Assembly: GCA_050250875.1 (NCBI GenBank)
Contig: JBFWNV010000003.1
Span: forward strand, 62,001-126,000
Source of the DNA: CAWAYR01 sp050250875
Lineage (GTDB): Bacteria > Acidobacteriota > Vicinamibacteria > Vicinamibacterales > UBA2999
Reading direction: 5' to 3'
DNA: 64,000 nt
Shown here: one piece after another, positions 45,179-53,467 of the stretch
How the letters are laid out: each line of letters begins with the position of its first letter
Position numbering within the stretch: position 1 is the stretch's first letter
The notes under the pieces: generated by a model
The model's input: the letters and a program-made list of their open reading frames with translations, nothing else
Told to the model about the DNA's origin: nothing
Database searches by the model: none
Made by a program: the position numbers and the translations under genes

Positions 45179-46355
45179 GGCACAGGTTTACGCCGCGAAG
45201 TATCTCGCCAAGGCGGCCCTCTCGGCGCCCAAGGACATGGTCAAGGCGGTGGTGGCCAAGTACACCCCGCTCCACCCCACCGTCTTCATCTTCCACTGCA
45301 CGTTCGTCTGCGACGCCCGCTGCGAGATGTGCAGCAACTGGACTCGCGGCAACCGCAAGGAAGACATGACGCTCGCCCAGATCGAGCGTGCCTTCAGCTC
45401 GAACCTCTGGAAGGACATCGAGAACGCCAGCCTGTCGGGCGGCGAGCCGACCACCCGCAACGACATGGTCGACATCTGCCGGCTGATGATCGACAAGTTC
45501 CCCAAGCTGCGGAAGCTGACCATCAACACCACCGGGCTGACGCCGCAGCGCGGCATCCCGATGCTGACCAAGGTGGTCGAGCTCTGCCACGAGCGCAACG
45601 TCATCTTCTCCACCCGCGTGTCGATCGACGGCGTCGGCGACATGCACGGCGAGGTCCGCAACGTCCGCAAGGCGTTCGAGAAGGCCGGCAAGACCATCGC
45701 CGCGATGCAGGAGCTGCAGAAGAAATACCGCTTCAACTTCGGCATCTCCTCGACCATCTTCTCCAAGAACCTCGACGACGCCGACAACATCCTCGCCTGG
45801 GCGAAGAAGGAGAAGCTCGACATCGTCTTCAACATGGTGCGCTTCACCGACGCCATGCTGGGCAATGCCGAGCTCGAGCGCACGCTCAAGCCGATGGGCC
45901 CCGAGGAACAGCGGATGCGGCAGTTCTTCATGGAGCGCGTCCGCCAGGATCCGCTGCTCGACGGCCAGAATTACATCTACATGCACTACGCGGACATGAT
46001 CGCCAACGGCTATCACCGCCTGACGCCGTGTCCGTTCCAGACCCAGGGCGTGATGCTGAACCCGAACGGCGACCTGTTCTTCTGCGAGAACAGCGACGTC
46101 GTCGGCAACGTCACGACGGAAGACCCTGAGGCGATCTACTTCCGCGAGGCCTCGCAGCAGCACCGCCGGCACATCCGCGACGAGAAGTGCCCGAGTTGCC
46201 TCAGCCCGTGCCAGATGAACGTCGCCGCCATCAAGCAGGTGGTGCCGTACGCCAAGTTCCTGGTCCGGGCGTCGATGGAAAAGCGCCGGCCCTCGCCCGA
46301 CGCGCCGGTCGCGCCGCCGCCGGCCGCCGCCGCGGCGTCCACCACCACGGTCTGA
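45177..46355 (+). CDS. Radical SAM protein with SPASM-like C terminus
   Basis: A 392-residue radical SAM enzyme. The first cluster ligands are the CxxxCxxC of CTFVCDARCEMC (residues 45, 49, 52), followed by the SAM-binding SLSGGEPTTRNDMVD. The C-terminal part has more cysteines, in CPFQTQGVMLNPNGDLFFC and CPSCLSPC, which look like a SPASM-type auxiliary cluster region. It ends in an alanine/proline-rich tail. Such enzymes modify peptides, sugars or lipids; HpnH/HpnJ-like and surface-polymer enzymes are possible relatives. The gene starts within a palindrome and is followed by a good terminator, so it is probably a single-gene transcript. Confidence 0.85.
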   Translation: MAQVYAAKYLAKAALSAPKDMVKAVVAKYTPLHPTVFIFHCTFVCDARCEMCSNWTRGNRKEDMTLAQIERAFSSNLWKDIENASLSGGEPTTRNDMVDICRLMIDKFPKLRKLTINTTGLTPQRGIPMLTKVVELCHERNVIFSTRVSIDGVGDMHGEVRNVRKAFEKAGKTIAAMQELQKKYRFNFGISSTIFSKNLDDADNILAWAKKEKLDIVFNMVRFTDAMLGNAELERTLKPMGPEEQRMRQFFMERVRQDPLLDGQNYIYMHYADMIANGYHRLTPCPFQTQGVMLNPNGDLFFCENSDVVGNVTTEDPEAIYFREASQQHRRHIRDEKCPSCLSPCQMNVAAIKQVVPYAKFLVRASMEKRRPSPDAPVAPPPAAAAASTTTV

Positions 46356-46370
46356 TCCCGCCTCGCCCCG

Positions 46371-46401
46371 GCCCGGCGGGACGCCCGGGCTCTTTTCTTT
46401 T
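46371..46401 (+). terminator. Rho-independent terminator after the radical SAM gene
   Basis: A GCCCGG/CCGGGC stem with an 8-base loop is followed by TCTTTTCTTTT. It lies 16 bases after the stop. Confidence 0.75.
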
Positions 46402-46430
46402 GACAAACTTGCCAGAGGCCAATTTTCGAT

Positions 46431-46436
46431 TAAGGT
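46431..46436 (+). promoter_or_regulatory. Possible -10 hexamer (TAAGGT) exactly 6 bases before a GTG start
   Basis: TAAGGT (TAnnnT form) is followed by 6 bases and the GTG at 46443, predicting a leaderless message. A TTGACA at 46400-46405 is 25 bases upstream, too far to pair with it normally. Confidence 0.35.
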
Positions 46437-46442
46437 AAGAGG

Positions 46443-46964
46443 GTGGCTGCCAAGCGCGGGCGCCCGCTGAAGTTCGGCCGGCCGACGCAGCTGCTCACCA
46501 TCTCGCTGCCGGCCGACGTCGTCGCCTGGTTGCGCCGTCTCGACCCCGATCCGGCCTGGGCGATCGTCTCGCTGTACGAGCGGGCGACCAAGAAGACCAT
46601 CGCCGGCCAGGCCCGCACCGCTGAACTCGTGCAGCTGCCGGGCAAGCGGGCGCTGATCCTGGTGCGGCCCGACGTGTTCGCCGGTCTGCACGGCGTGTCC
46701 GTGGTGCCGCTGTCGGACGGCCGCGGCTTCCTGGCGCTCGAAGCAGGCCGCGGAGTCGCCGATCTGGAGGTCGCGGTGATGGACCGGCTCGACGCCCCGG
46801 CGCTCGGCGCCGAGCAGCGCGCCGCCCTCACCGAGGTGCGGAGCCTGCTGCGCGGCTGGCGCCAGCAGGGGCTGCAATTCGTGTCGCGCTCGATCCTCGT
46901 CGTCGAGCAGCGCACCGTCGGCCAGCCGACGCGGGCGCTGTCGGAACTGGCGAAGGCGCGATGA
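46443..46964 (+). CDS. Small protein with a possible ribbon-helix-helix N terminus
   Basis: A 173-residue protein. The N terminus (GRPLKFGRPTQLLTISLPAD, then VVAWLRRLDPDPAWAIVSLYE) fits a ribbon-helix-helix DNA-binding domain: a basic strand, then two helices. The remaining 120 residues are a mixed alpha/beta domain (LVQLPGKRALILVRPDVFAG, VVPLSDGRGFLALEAGRGV) that I do not recognise; a ligand-binding role is possible. No metal or catalytic motif is seen. It may be a transcriptional regulator of this polysaccharide region, which is inference. A broken frame follows at once. Confidence 0.6.
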   Translation: MAAKRGRPLKFGRPTQLLTISLPADVVAWLRRLDPDPAWAIVSLYERATKKTIAGQARTAELVQLPGKRALILVRPDVFAGLHGVSVVPLSDGRGFLALEAGRGVADLEVAVMDRLDAPALGAEQRAALTEVRSLLRGWRQQGLQFVSRSILVVEQRTVGQPTRALSELAKAR

Positions 46965-47085
46965 TCCGGAGCGGCGCGCCCACCCCGGCGTCGAGCAGCG
47001 CTTCTCCCGCGAACCCGACCTGCTGCCGCTGGTCTTCCACACCGACGCGCTGTCGGTCTACCAGGTGCGGCACCAGCGGCACTGA
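46963..47085 (+). pseudogene. Start-less C-terminal gene remnant
   Basis: In the frame one base on from the previous gene, 40 residues read naturally to a stop: FSREPDLLPLVFHTDALSVY, then QVRHQRH. This style is seen at the end of membrane glycosyltransferases and similar proteins. No start codon precedes it in frame. I read it as the tail of a decayed gene, with low certainty. The rest of the gap before the methyltransferase gene is featureless. Confidence 0.35.
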
Positions 47086-47104
47086 CGCCCGGCGGAGCCG
47101 GCGG

Positions 47105-47860
47105 CTATTTGCGGCAGAACGCCATCAGGTGCCAGCCGAGCGGGCGGACCAGCGCCCGCGGCAGCGCGTTGAAGGCGCCGACGAACAGCGTGTTGAAGGC
47201 GGCGCCCTTCCAGCCGCCGTGCAGCCGCGACTTCACCGGGAACCGCTCGGGCACGATCCGCATCGCCGCGAACGGCGCCAGCAGCGCCCGGAACTCGCCG
47301 ATCGTGTACTTGCGCAGCACCGGCGCGTCTTCGTGCTCGAGCGCGACCTTCATCACCTTGGACAAGCCGTTCAGCCACGAGCGGCGGTTGTACACCATGA
47401 AGATGGCCTGGCCGCCCGGGACCAGCACGCGGTGCGCCTCGGCGACGATGCGCTCGGGCCGCACCGCGTACTGCAGCACGCCGTGCCCGTAGACGACGTC
47501 GAACGAGGCGTCGGGAAACGGCAGGGCCTCGCCGTCGCCGACCCGCAGGTCGCCGCTGAGGCCCAGGCCGGCGAAGTTCTTCGCCGCCAGATCGATCGCC
47601 GTCTGTGACAGATCGATGCCGGTGACGACCGCGCCGCCGCGGGCGAACCGCGCCAGGTCGGTGCCGATGCCGCAGCCCACCTCCAGCAGCCGGCGCCCGG
47701 CGAATCCGCCGAAGTCGACGAGTTCCGGCAGGTAGCGCAGCTTGTCGAAGCGGTAGGCGTCGAGGTCGGCGAAGAACTCGCGGCTGCCCGGAGGATGCGT
47801 GGTCATCTCCAGGTCGTGGATGCGCTCGTTCCAGTAGCGGCGAACCGCGTCGGTGGTCAC
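47105..47860 (-). CDS. SAM-dependent methyltransferase (class I)
   Basis: A 251-residue class I methyltransferase: motif I LLEVGCGIGTDLARFARG, GIDLSQTAIDLA as strand 2, DASFDVVYGHGVLQYAVRPE as motif II/III, and VLVPGGQAIFMVYNRRSW. The C-terminal 80 residues are rich in aromatic and arginine residues and include a semi-hydrophobic end (LPRALVRPLGWHLMAFC). The substrate is unknown; a sugar, lipid or quinone is possible. It is a single minus-strand gene, starting GTG, divergent from glpD, which begins 27 bases away. Confidence 0.88.
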   Translation of the reverse strand: MTTDAVRRYWNERIHDLEMTTHPPGSREFFADLDAYRFDKLRYLPELVDFGGFAGRRLLEVGCGIGTDLARFARGGAVVTGIDLSQTAIDLAAKNFAGLGLSGDLRVGDGEALPFPDASFDVVYGHGVLQYAVRPERIVAEAHRVLVPGGQAIFMVYNRRSWLNGLSKVMKVALEHEDAPVLRKYTIGEFRALLAPFAAMRIVPERFPVKSRLHGGWKGAAFNTLFVGAFNALPRALVRPLGWHLMAFCRK

Positions 47861-47872
47861 AGCCCGCTATCG

Positions 47873-47878
47873 TACAAT
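47873..47878 (+). promoter_or_regulatory. Possible -10 hexamer (TACAAT) of glpD
   Basis: TACAAT lies 9 bases before the ATG at 47888, giving a predicted leader of two or three bases. No convincing -35 is visible. Confidence 0.4.
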
Positions 47879-47887
47879 GCGAAGCGG

Positions 47888-49516
47888 ATGCAGCGCGACC
47901 TGCGCGGGCTGGCCGACGACCGCTTCGACGTGCTCGTCATCGGCGCCGGCATCTACGGCGCGCTGGCCGCCTGGGACGCCACCGCACGCGGCCTGCGGGT
48001 GGCGCTCATCGACCGCGGCGACTTCGGCGGCGGCACCTCGTTCAACAGCCTGAAGACGCTGCACGGCGGCCTGCGCTCGCTGCAGGCCCTCAGCCTGGCG
48101 CAGATGCGGCTGTTCGTCCGGGAGCGCCGCGCACTGGCCCGCCTGGCCCCGCATCTGGTCCGGCCGCTGCCCTTCTGCGTGCCCACCTACGGCTGGACGA
48201 CGCGGAGCACGGCCGCGCTCCGCGTTGCGCTGGCCATCACCGATGCGGTGGGCCGTGACCGCAACGACGACGTCGACGAGGCGCTGCGCCTGCCTGGCGG
48301 CGCCGTGGTCTCGCGTGACGAGTGCCTGCGGCTCAACCCGCTCATCGCCGCCGACGGTGTCCGCGGCGGCGCCGTGTGGTTCGACTACCAGATGCGGCAG
48401 GCCGAACGGGTCACGCTGAGCGCGGTGCTCTCGGCGGTCGCCGGCGGCGCGGCGGCGGCCAACTACGTCGAAGCGGTGGCCCTGGCGCGCCGCGGCGCCG
48501 GCCTCGCCGCGGTCACCGTCGAGGATCGGCTGAGCGGCTCCCGCTTCGACATCCGCGCCGCGGCCGTGCTGAACGCGGCGGGACCGTGGGCCGGCGCCGT
48601 GCTCGCCCGCCTCGGTGGCGCCCCGGCCGAGGCACCGACGGCGCGACTGTCGCGGGCGATGAACCTCGTGGTCGATCGGGTGACCGCCACGCACGCCTGC
48701 GGCGGCGTCGTCGACGGCCGCTTCCTGTTCATCGTGCCCTGGCGCGACGTCTCGATCCTCGGCACCAGCCACGACGCCCACGACGGCGACGCCGACGCCC
48801 CGCACGGCTCCGCCGCGCACGTCGAGGCGCTGCTCGCCGACGGCGCCCGGGCGTTCCCGGGTGCCGGACTCACCCGGGCCACGGTACGCCTGGTCCATCG
48901 CGGCCTGCTGCCGATGGTGCACGGCGACGGCGCGCACGTCGCGCTGCTCAAGGAGAGCCGAGTCGTCGACCACGCCGCCAGCGGACACCGTGGCCTGGTC
49001 TCGATCTTCAGCGTGCGGTACACGACCGCGCGGCACACCGCGCGGGAGGCCGTCGATGCGGTGGCGCGGCAGGCCGGACGCCCCCTCGGGCCCGGCCTGA
49101 CGGCGGCATCGCGTGCCGTGGGGGCGGATTTCGCCTCCCTGTCGGGGCTGTACGGCGAGGCCCGCGCCGCCGACGTCCCGGCCACCGATGCGTCGCTACG
49201 CGAACGCCTGGCGGGTACCTACGGCACCGGGTGGCGCGCGGTCGCCGCCCTGGCCGCCGCCCTGCCGGCGCTGGCGGCTCCGCTGGCCGACGACTGCGCC
49301 GTCACCGGCGCCGAGGTGCTCCACGCGGTCCGCGACGAGGCGGCGATCACCCTGGCCGACGTGATGCTGCGCCGAACCGAGGCCGGCACGGCCGGACGGC
49401 CCTCATACGCGGCGCTCGAGGCCGCGGCCGCGATCATGGCCTCCGCGCTCGGCTGGGTCCCGGGCCGCCGCCGTGACGAAATCGCGGCGGTCGAGGCCGT
49501 CTACCCGGCCCGGTAA
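47888..49516 (+). CDS. glpD: FAD-dependent glycerol-3-phosphate dehydrogenase
   Basis: GlpD oxidises glycerol-3-phosphate to dihydroxyacetone phosphate at the membrane and passes electrons to quinone. The 542-residue product has the FAD-binding start FDVLVIGAGIYGALAAWDAT, GTSFNSLKTLHGGLRSLQ (the conserved R/K and H-G-G-x-R region), GAVWFDYQMRQAERVTL, VLNAAGPWAGAVLARLG, and LFIVPWRDVSILGTSHD. A C-terminal helical domain follows. In this polysaccharide region it may instead serve lipid or teichoic-like glycerol phosphate metabolism, which is a guess. Length is normal for the family. Confidence 0.9.
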   Translation: MQRDLRGLADDRFDVLVIGAGIYGALAAWDATARGLRVALIDRGDFGGGTSFNSLKTLHGGLRSLQALSLAQMRLFVRERRALARLAPHLVRPLPFCVPTYGWTTRSTAALRVALAITDAVGRDRNDDVDEALRLPGGAVVSRDECLRLNPLIAADGVRGGAVWFDYQMRQAERVTLSAVLSAVAGGAAAANYVEAVALARRGAGLAAVTVEDRLSGSRFDIRAAAVLNAAGPWAGAVLARLGGAPAEAPTARLSRAMNLVVDRVTATHACGGVVDGRFLFIVPWRDVSILGTSHDAHDGDADAPHGSAAHVEALLADGARAFPGAGLTRATVRLVHRGLLPMVHGDGAHVALLKESRVVDHAASGHRGLVSIFSVRYTTARHTAREAVDAVARQAGRPLGPGLTAASRAVGADFASLSGLYGEARAADVPATDASLRERLAGTYGTGWRAVAALAAALPALAAPLADDCAVTGAEVLHAVRDEAAITLADVMLRRTEAGTAGRPSYAALEAAAAIMASALGWVPGRRRDEIAAVEAVYPAR

Positions 49517-49674
49517 CTTCGGCCGGGGATTCGCCGTCTCCTCTCAGACTCCACCGCGCCTACATCATCGCCGCGGCCTTCGCGGCCACGTCGGCGCTGT
49601 GCGGCGCCGGCTGGTATCTGGTCGATCGCAAGCCGGAGTGGATCGAGGCGTTCAGCCGCCACAGCGGCGTCTGA
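49477..49674 (+). pseudogene. Start-less membrane-protein fragment
   Basis: A frame shifted from glpD and overlapping its end stays open to a TGA at 49672. It reads LRLHRAYIIAAAFAATSALC, then GAGWYLVDRKPEWIEAFSRH: one membrane helix and a short amphipathic tail. I find no ATG, GTG, TTG or CTG start in it. It could be the remnant of a membrane protein, or chance. Confidence 0.25.
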
Positions 49675-49687
49675 CGGCCAGCCGCGC

Positions 49688-51574
49688 TCAGCGCAGGTGG
49701 GCGTCGGCCCAGCGCTCGAACACCATCAGCGGAAACAGCGTGTGCGCGTGGTTCTCGCGGCCGCCGACGTGAGCGTCGATGAGGCGCGTCACCTCGGCCG
49801 GCTCGAACAGACCCCGCCGCGCGATCCGCTCCGGCGCCAGCAGGTCGCGCATCAGCGGCGCCAGCTCGCGGCGCAGCCAGTTCTTCATCGGGATGCTGAA
49901 GCCTTCCTTGCGGCGGTACAGGATGCGGTCGGGCACGAGGCCGCGCATCGCCTCCTTCAGCACGAACTTGCGGACGCCGTCGCGGATCTTGAGCGTGCCG
50001 GCCATCGAGAAGGCCAGCTCCATCACGTCGACGTCGAGAAACGGCGCCCGCGTCTCGAGCGAGGTCGCCATGCTCATCCGGTCGACCTTCACCAGGATGT
50101 CGTCGGCCAGGTAGATCTGCAGGTCGGTGAAGAACTGGCGGTTGAGCAGGTCGTCCGGCCGGGCCCGGCCCAGCACCTCGCGCACCGGCGCGTAGACGTC
50201 GCTGCCGGCCAGCGCCGCGGCGAAGCCCGGCGCGTAGAGCCGGCGCTTGGCGCGCGTCCCCAGGTGGACCATCCAGCGGTAGTGCGCCAGGTCGGCCGGC
50301 GCCGTCGCCACGCCGCCGATGAAGCGCTTGAACTTGTTGACCAGGCCCTTCTTCTGCCCGGTCGGCGGCAGCGCGGCGCCGACCGCGGCCAACGCCGGCA
50401 CCAGCGGCGCGCCGACCGCCTGGAAGCGCGTGGCGAGCGCCTGCGCCTCGTAGGCGTCGTAGCCGCCGAACAGCTCGTCGCCGCCGTCGCCCGACAGCGC
50501 GACGGTGACGCGTTCGCGGGCGACCTGCGACACCAGGAACGTCGGGAAGAGCGAGACGTCGGCGAAGGGGGCGTCGAGGTGCGGCACCAGCCGGTCGAAC
50601 AACGCGCCCAGATCCGGGCTGACGAGACGCTCGGTATGCTCGGTGCCGAACAGCGCCGCCACCTCGCGCGCGTACGGCATCTCGTCGTAGGAGCCGTCTT
50701 CGAACCCCATCGTGAAGGTCTTCACCGGCTGGGCGGTGACACGGCTCATCAGCGCGACGATGCTGCTCGAGTCGATGCCGCCCGACAGGAACGCGCCGAG
50801 CGGCACCTCCGACATGAGCTGGCTCGACACGGCGCGGGTCAGCGTGTCGCGGAGGGCTTCGGCCGCCTCGCCGTCGGTCCACGGCCGGACGGCGATCGAC
50901 GCCGGATCCCAGTAGCGCGCGACCTGGACCGCGCCGTCGCGGTAGCGCAGCGACGAGGCCGGCGGCAGCGCCTGCACGCCCCGCAGCATCGTCCGCGGGG
51001 TGAGCACGTATTCGTAGGTGAGAAACTGGTCGAGCGCCTCGACGTCGAGCACGCGGTCGAGCTCGGGCCGGGTCAGCAGGGCCTTGACCTCGGAGGCCAG
51101 CAGCAGCCCGCGCCGGGTCAGCGCCCAGTAGAGCGGCTTCTCGCCGGCGCGATCGCGCGCCGCGAACAGCGTGCGGGTCCGCGTGTCCCAGATGGCGAAG
51201 GCGACCATGCCGCGGATTCGCGACGGAAGCGCCTCGCCCCACTCCTCGTAGCCGTGGACCAGCACCTCGATGTCCGACGCCAGGCTCTTGAAGCGATGGC
51301 CGCGGGCGAGCAGGTCGGCCTGCAGGTCCTTGAAGTTGTAGATCTCGCCGTTGGCGACGATGTGGACGGTGCCGTCCTCGTTGGCGATCGGCTGCTGGCC
51401 GGTGGCGACGTCGACGATCGCCAGGCGGCGCATGCCCAGCGCGACGCCGGGCAGATGCACCATGCCCTCGCCGTCGGGGCCGCGGTGCGTGAGCGCCCGG
51501 ACCATGCCGGTCAGGTCGGCCCCGGCGACCGGCGCCTCGAGATCGCGGTTGACGATGCCGGCGATGCCACACAT
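49688..51574 (-). CDS. asnB: Asparagine synthase (glutamine-hydrolysing), polysaccharide-cluster type
   Basis: A 628-residue two-domain enzyme. The N-terminal class II glutaminase begins MCGIAGIVNRD, with the catalytic cysteine at residue 2, and contains NGEIYNFKDLQ. The C-terminal synthetase has the ATP PP-loop FLSGGIDSSSIVALM and VALSGDGGDELFGGYDAYEA. Members of this group occur in exopolysaccharide and O-antigen clusters, often making amidated sugars or aspartate amides rather than free asparagine. It is followed on the same strand by an acyltransferase, a GT2 and others. The ATG at 51574 fixes the catalytic cysteine at the N terminus. Confidence 0.93.
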   Translation of the reverse strand: MCGIAGIVNRDLEAPVAGADLTGMVRALTHRGPDGEGMVHLPGVALGMRRLAIVDVATGQQPIANEDGTVHIVANGEIYNFKDLQADLLARGHRFKSLASDIEVLVHGYEEWGEALPSRIRGMVAFAIWDTRTRTLFAARDRAGEKPLYWALTRRGLLLASEVKALLTRPELDRVLDVEALDQFLTYEYVLTPRTMLRGVQALPPASSLRYRDGAVQVARYWDPASIAVRPWTDGEAAEALRDTLTRAVSSQLMSEVPLGAFLSGGIDSSSIVALMSRVTAQPVKTFTMGFEDGSYDEMPYAREVAALFGTEHTERLVSPDLGALFDRLVPHLDAPFADVSLFPTFLVSQVARERVTVALSGDGGDELFGGYDAYEAQALATRFQAVGAPLVPALAAVGAALPPTGQKKGLVNKFKRFIGGVATAPADLAHYRWMVHLGTRAKRRLYAPGFAAALAGSDVYAPVREVLGRARPDDLLNRQFFTDLQIYLADDILVKVDRMSMATSLETRAPFLDVDVMELAFSMAGTLKIRDGVRKFVLKEAMRGLVPDRILYRRKEGFSIPMKNWLRRELAPLMRDLLAPERIARRGLFEPAEVTRLIDAHVGGRENHAHTLFPLMVFERWADAHLR

Positions 51575-51579
51575 GGAAG

Positions 51580-52389
51580 CTACGCCTCGCCGGGGCTCGG
51601 GACTCGGGGCTCGGGGCCCGGGGTCCGGCGATCCCTGATGGCCTTGGCCGGGGTGCCGACGGCGATTGCGAAGTCGGGGATGGCGCCGACCACCACCGCG
51701 CCGGCGCCGACGATGGCGTCGCGGCCCACCGTCGAGCCGTCGGTGACGACGACGTGCGCCCCCAGCCACGCCCCGGGGCCGATGTCGATGCCACGCGCCG
51801 TCCGGCCCTGCTGCAGCACCGGGACGTCGGTGCGGTCGTACAGGTGATCGCCGCCGACGAGATAGGTGTACGCCGCCATCAGGACGTCGGCGCCGACCCG
51901 CACCGTCGCCGCCGAGAAGATCTCGCAGTTGAAGCCGAGGTTGGCGCGGTCCTCGAGGAGGATGTCGCCGTTCTTGCAGCTGAGGATGGTGTTGCGGCCG
52001 ACGAACACGCCCTGGCCGATGACGATGCCGCGGTTGTCGGTACCCTTGGCGTCGAGACAACACTGGTCGTCGATGACGACGTTGTCGCCGATGGCGATCT
52101 TGTGCGGATGGCGTAGCGTGACGTTGACGCCGAAGACGACGTTGCGGCCGACCCGGCCGAGGACGAGCGGATAGAGCCTGGCGCGCAGGAACAACCCGAG
52201 CGCCCCGGGCACCCACGACGACAGCAGGGTCACGGTCTCGAAGGCGAGGAGCGCGCCCCAGCCCGGACGGCCGACGACGAGATCCCGGTACTTGGCGACC
52301 TTCGAGCGCCGTTCGTCGAACAGCTCCTGCTGGATGACGGTGATGTTGGGGTCGTGGCTGCGCGGGCCGCGCGACGGTGCAGCGGCCAT
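51580..52389 (-). CDS. Hexapeptide-repeat acyltransferase
   Basis: A 269-residue left-handed beta-helix protein of the LpxA/CysE/WecD-type acyltransferase class. The hexapeptide turns are visible as NVTLRHPHKIAIGDNVVIDD, DNRGIVIGQGVFVGRN and RGIDIGPGAWLGAHVVVTDG, ending IVGAGAVVVGAIPD. It probably acetylates a sugar. The last about 15 residues (TPGPEPRVPSPGEA) are encoded by a heptamer array (51592-51625), so the natural end may lie earlier, near AIAVGTPAKAIRD. Its ATG overlaps the stop of the upstream GT2 gene by one base (TGATG). Confidence 0.85.
   Translation of the reverse strand: MAAAPSRGPRSHDPNITVIQQELFDERRSKVAKYRDLVVGRPGWGALLAFETVTLLSSWVPGALGLFLRARLYPLVLGRVGRNVVFGVNVTLRHPHKIAIGDNVVIDDQCCLDAKGTDNRGIVIGQGVFVGRNTILSCKNGDILLEDRANLGFNCEIFSAATVRVGADVLMAAYTYLVGGDHLYDRTDVPVLQQGRTARGIDIGPGAWLGAHVVVTDGSTVGRDAIVGAGAVVVGAIPDFAIAVGTPAKAIRDRRTPGPEPRVPSPGEA
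51592..51625. repeat. Heptamer array (GGGCTCG type) inside a gene end
   Basis: Four to five 7-bp-periodic units (GGGGCTC, GGGACTC, GGGGCTC, GGGGCCC) span the 3' end of the acyltransferase gene and the asnB start region. No opposed partner was seen. Confidence 0.7.
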
Positions 52390-53363
52390 CAGCGTAGCGC
52401 CGCCGGCTGGCCCTCGCTCTGCCGCACTTCCCGAATCACGTAGGTCGGCTTGCTCTGCGATTCGTAGTAGGTGCGGGCCATGAGCTCGGCGAGCAGCCCG
52501 AAGGTGAGGAACTGCACGCCGGTGAAGGCGAGCAGCACGCCCAGCAGCAGCAGCGGCCGATCGGCAATCGGCTGGTGCAGCACCAGCCGCACCCAGCCCA
52601 GATACGCGGTGATGGCCCCGCCGAGCCCGCCGGCCACCAGTCCCAGCAGTCCGAAGATCTGCAGCGGGCGCGTCGAGTAGCTGAGCAGGAACTTGACCGT
52701 GACCAGGTCGAGCACGACGCGGACGGTGCGCGACAAGCCGTACTTCGAGGTGCCGGCCCGCCGCGCCCGGTGGTTGACCACCACTTCGGCGATGCGCACG
52801 CCCTGCTCGCTGGCGATGGCCGGCAGGAAGCGGTGCATTTCGCCGTAGAGCCGCAACGGCTTGACGATCTCGGAGCGAAACACCTTGAGTGAGCAGCCGT
52901 AGTCGTGCAGCGCCACGCCGGTCGCCTTCGAGATCAGCCAGTTGGCGATCATCGACGGCACGCGGCGGGTGACGAAGGTGTCCTTGCGGTCCTTGCGCCA
53001 GCCGCAGACGATGTCGTAGCCGTCGTCGTCGGCCATCCGCACCATCCGCTCGACGTCGTGCGGATCGTTCTGCAGATCGCCGTCCGAGGTGACGACGAGG
53101 CGGCCGCGGGCGTAGGCGAAGCCGGCGGCGAACGCCGCGGTCTGCCCGAAGTTGCGGCGGAACCGGATCACCCGCAGGCGCGGGTCGCCGGCCTGCAGGG
53201 CGGCGAGCTGGGCGAAGGAGTCGTCGGTCGAGCCGTCGTCGATGACGATCACCTCGAAGGCCCGCCCGGTGGCCCCGAGCGCCGCCATCAGCTCGTCGTA
53301 GAGCGGGCGGATGTTCGGTGACTCGTTGCGGATCGGGATGACGATCGACAGCTCTGGGGTCAT
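52389..53363 (-). CDS. Glycosyltransferase family 2 (DPM/ArnC-like)
   Basis: A 324-residue GT-A enzyme with IVIPIRNESPNIRPLYDELM, the metal-binding VVTSDGDLQNDP (DxD), VIVIDDGSTDDSFAQL, and two C-terminal membrane helices (LGLVAGGLGGAITAYLGWV, LLLGVLLAFTGVQFLTFGLL). It resembles undecaprenyl- or dolichyl-phosphate sugar transferases (ArnC/DPM type) that supply sugars to GT-C enzymes such as the protein at 33646. It is the first gene of a three-gene run with the acyltransferase and asnB. The gap 53364-53467 upstream is unremarkable. Confidence 0.92.
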   Translation of the reverse strand: MTPELSIVIPIRNESPNIRPLYDELMAALGATGRAFEVIVIDDGSTDDSFAQLAALQAGDPRLRVIRFRRNFGQTAAFAAGFAYARGRLVVTSDGDLQNDPHDVERMVRMADDDGYDIVCGWRKDRKDTFVTRRVPSMIANWLISKATGVALHDYGCSLKVFRSEIVKPLRLYGEMHRFLPAIASEQGVRIAEVVVNHRARRAGTSKYGLSRTVRVVLDLVTVKFLLSYSTRPLQIFGLLGLVAGGLGGAITAYLGWVRLVLHQPIADRPLLLLGVLLAFTGVQFLTFGLLAELMARTYYESQSKPTYVIREVRQSEGQPAALR

Positions 53364-53467
53364 CGGTACGGGCGACGCGCCCGATCCTGCAAGTATACCC
53401 CGCAGAATCGGGCGCGTCGGGCGTCGCCAGTGTGACTTTCCAGCCGCTGGCCCCTGGCCGCCGGTCG

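Noticed and set aside
46400..46428. TTGACA at 46400 as the -35 of a standard promoter
   Set aside because: At 17-base spacing the -10 position reads TTTTCG, and the only plausible -10 (TAAGGT) is 25 bases away. The TTGACA also overlaps the T-run of the terminator.
49473..49772. 99-residue plus-strand frame across the glpD end
   Set aside because: Its translation is basic and low-complexity, and it runs antisense into asnB.
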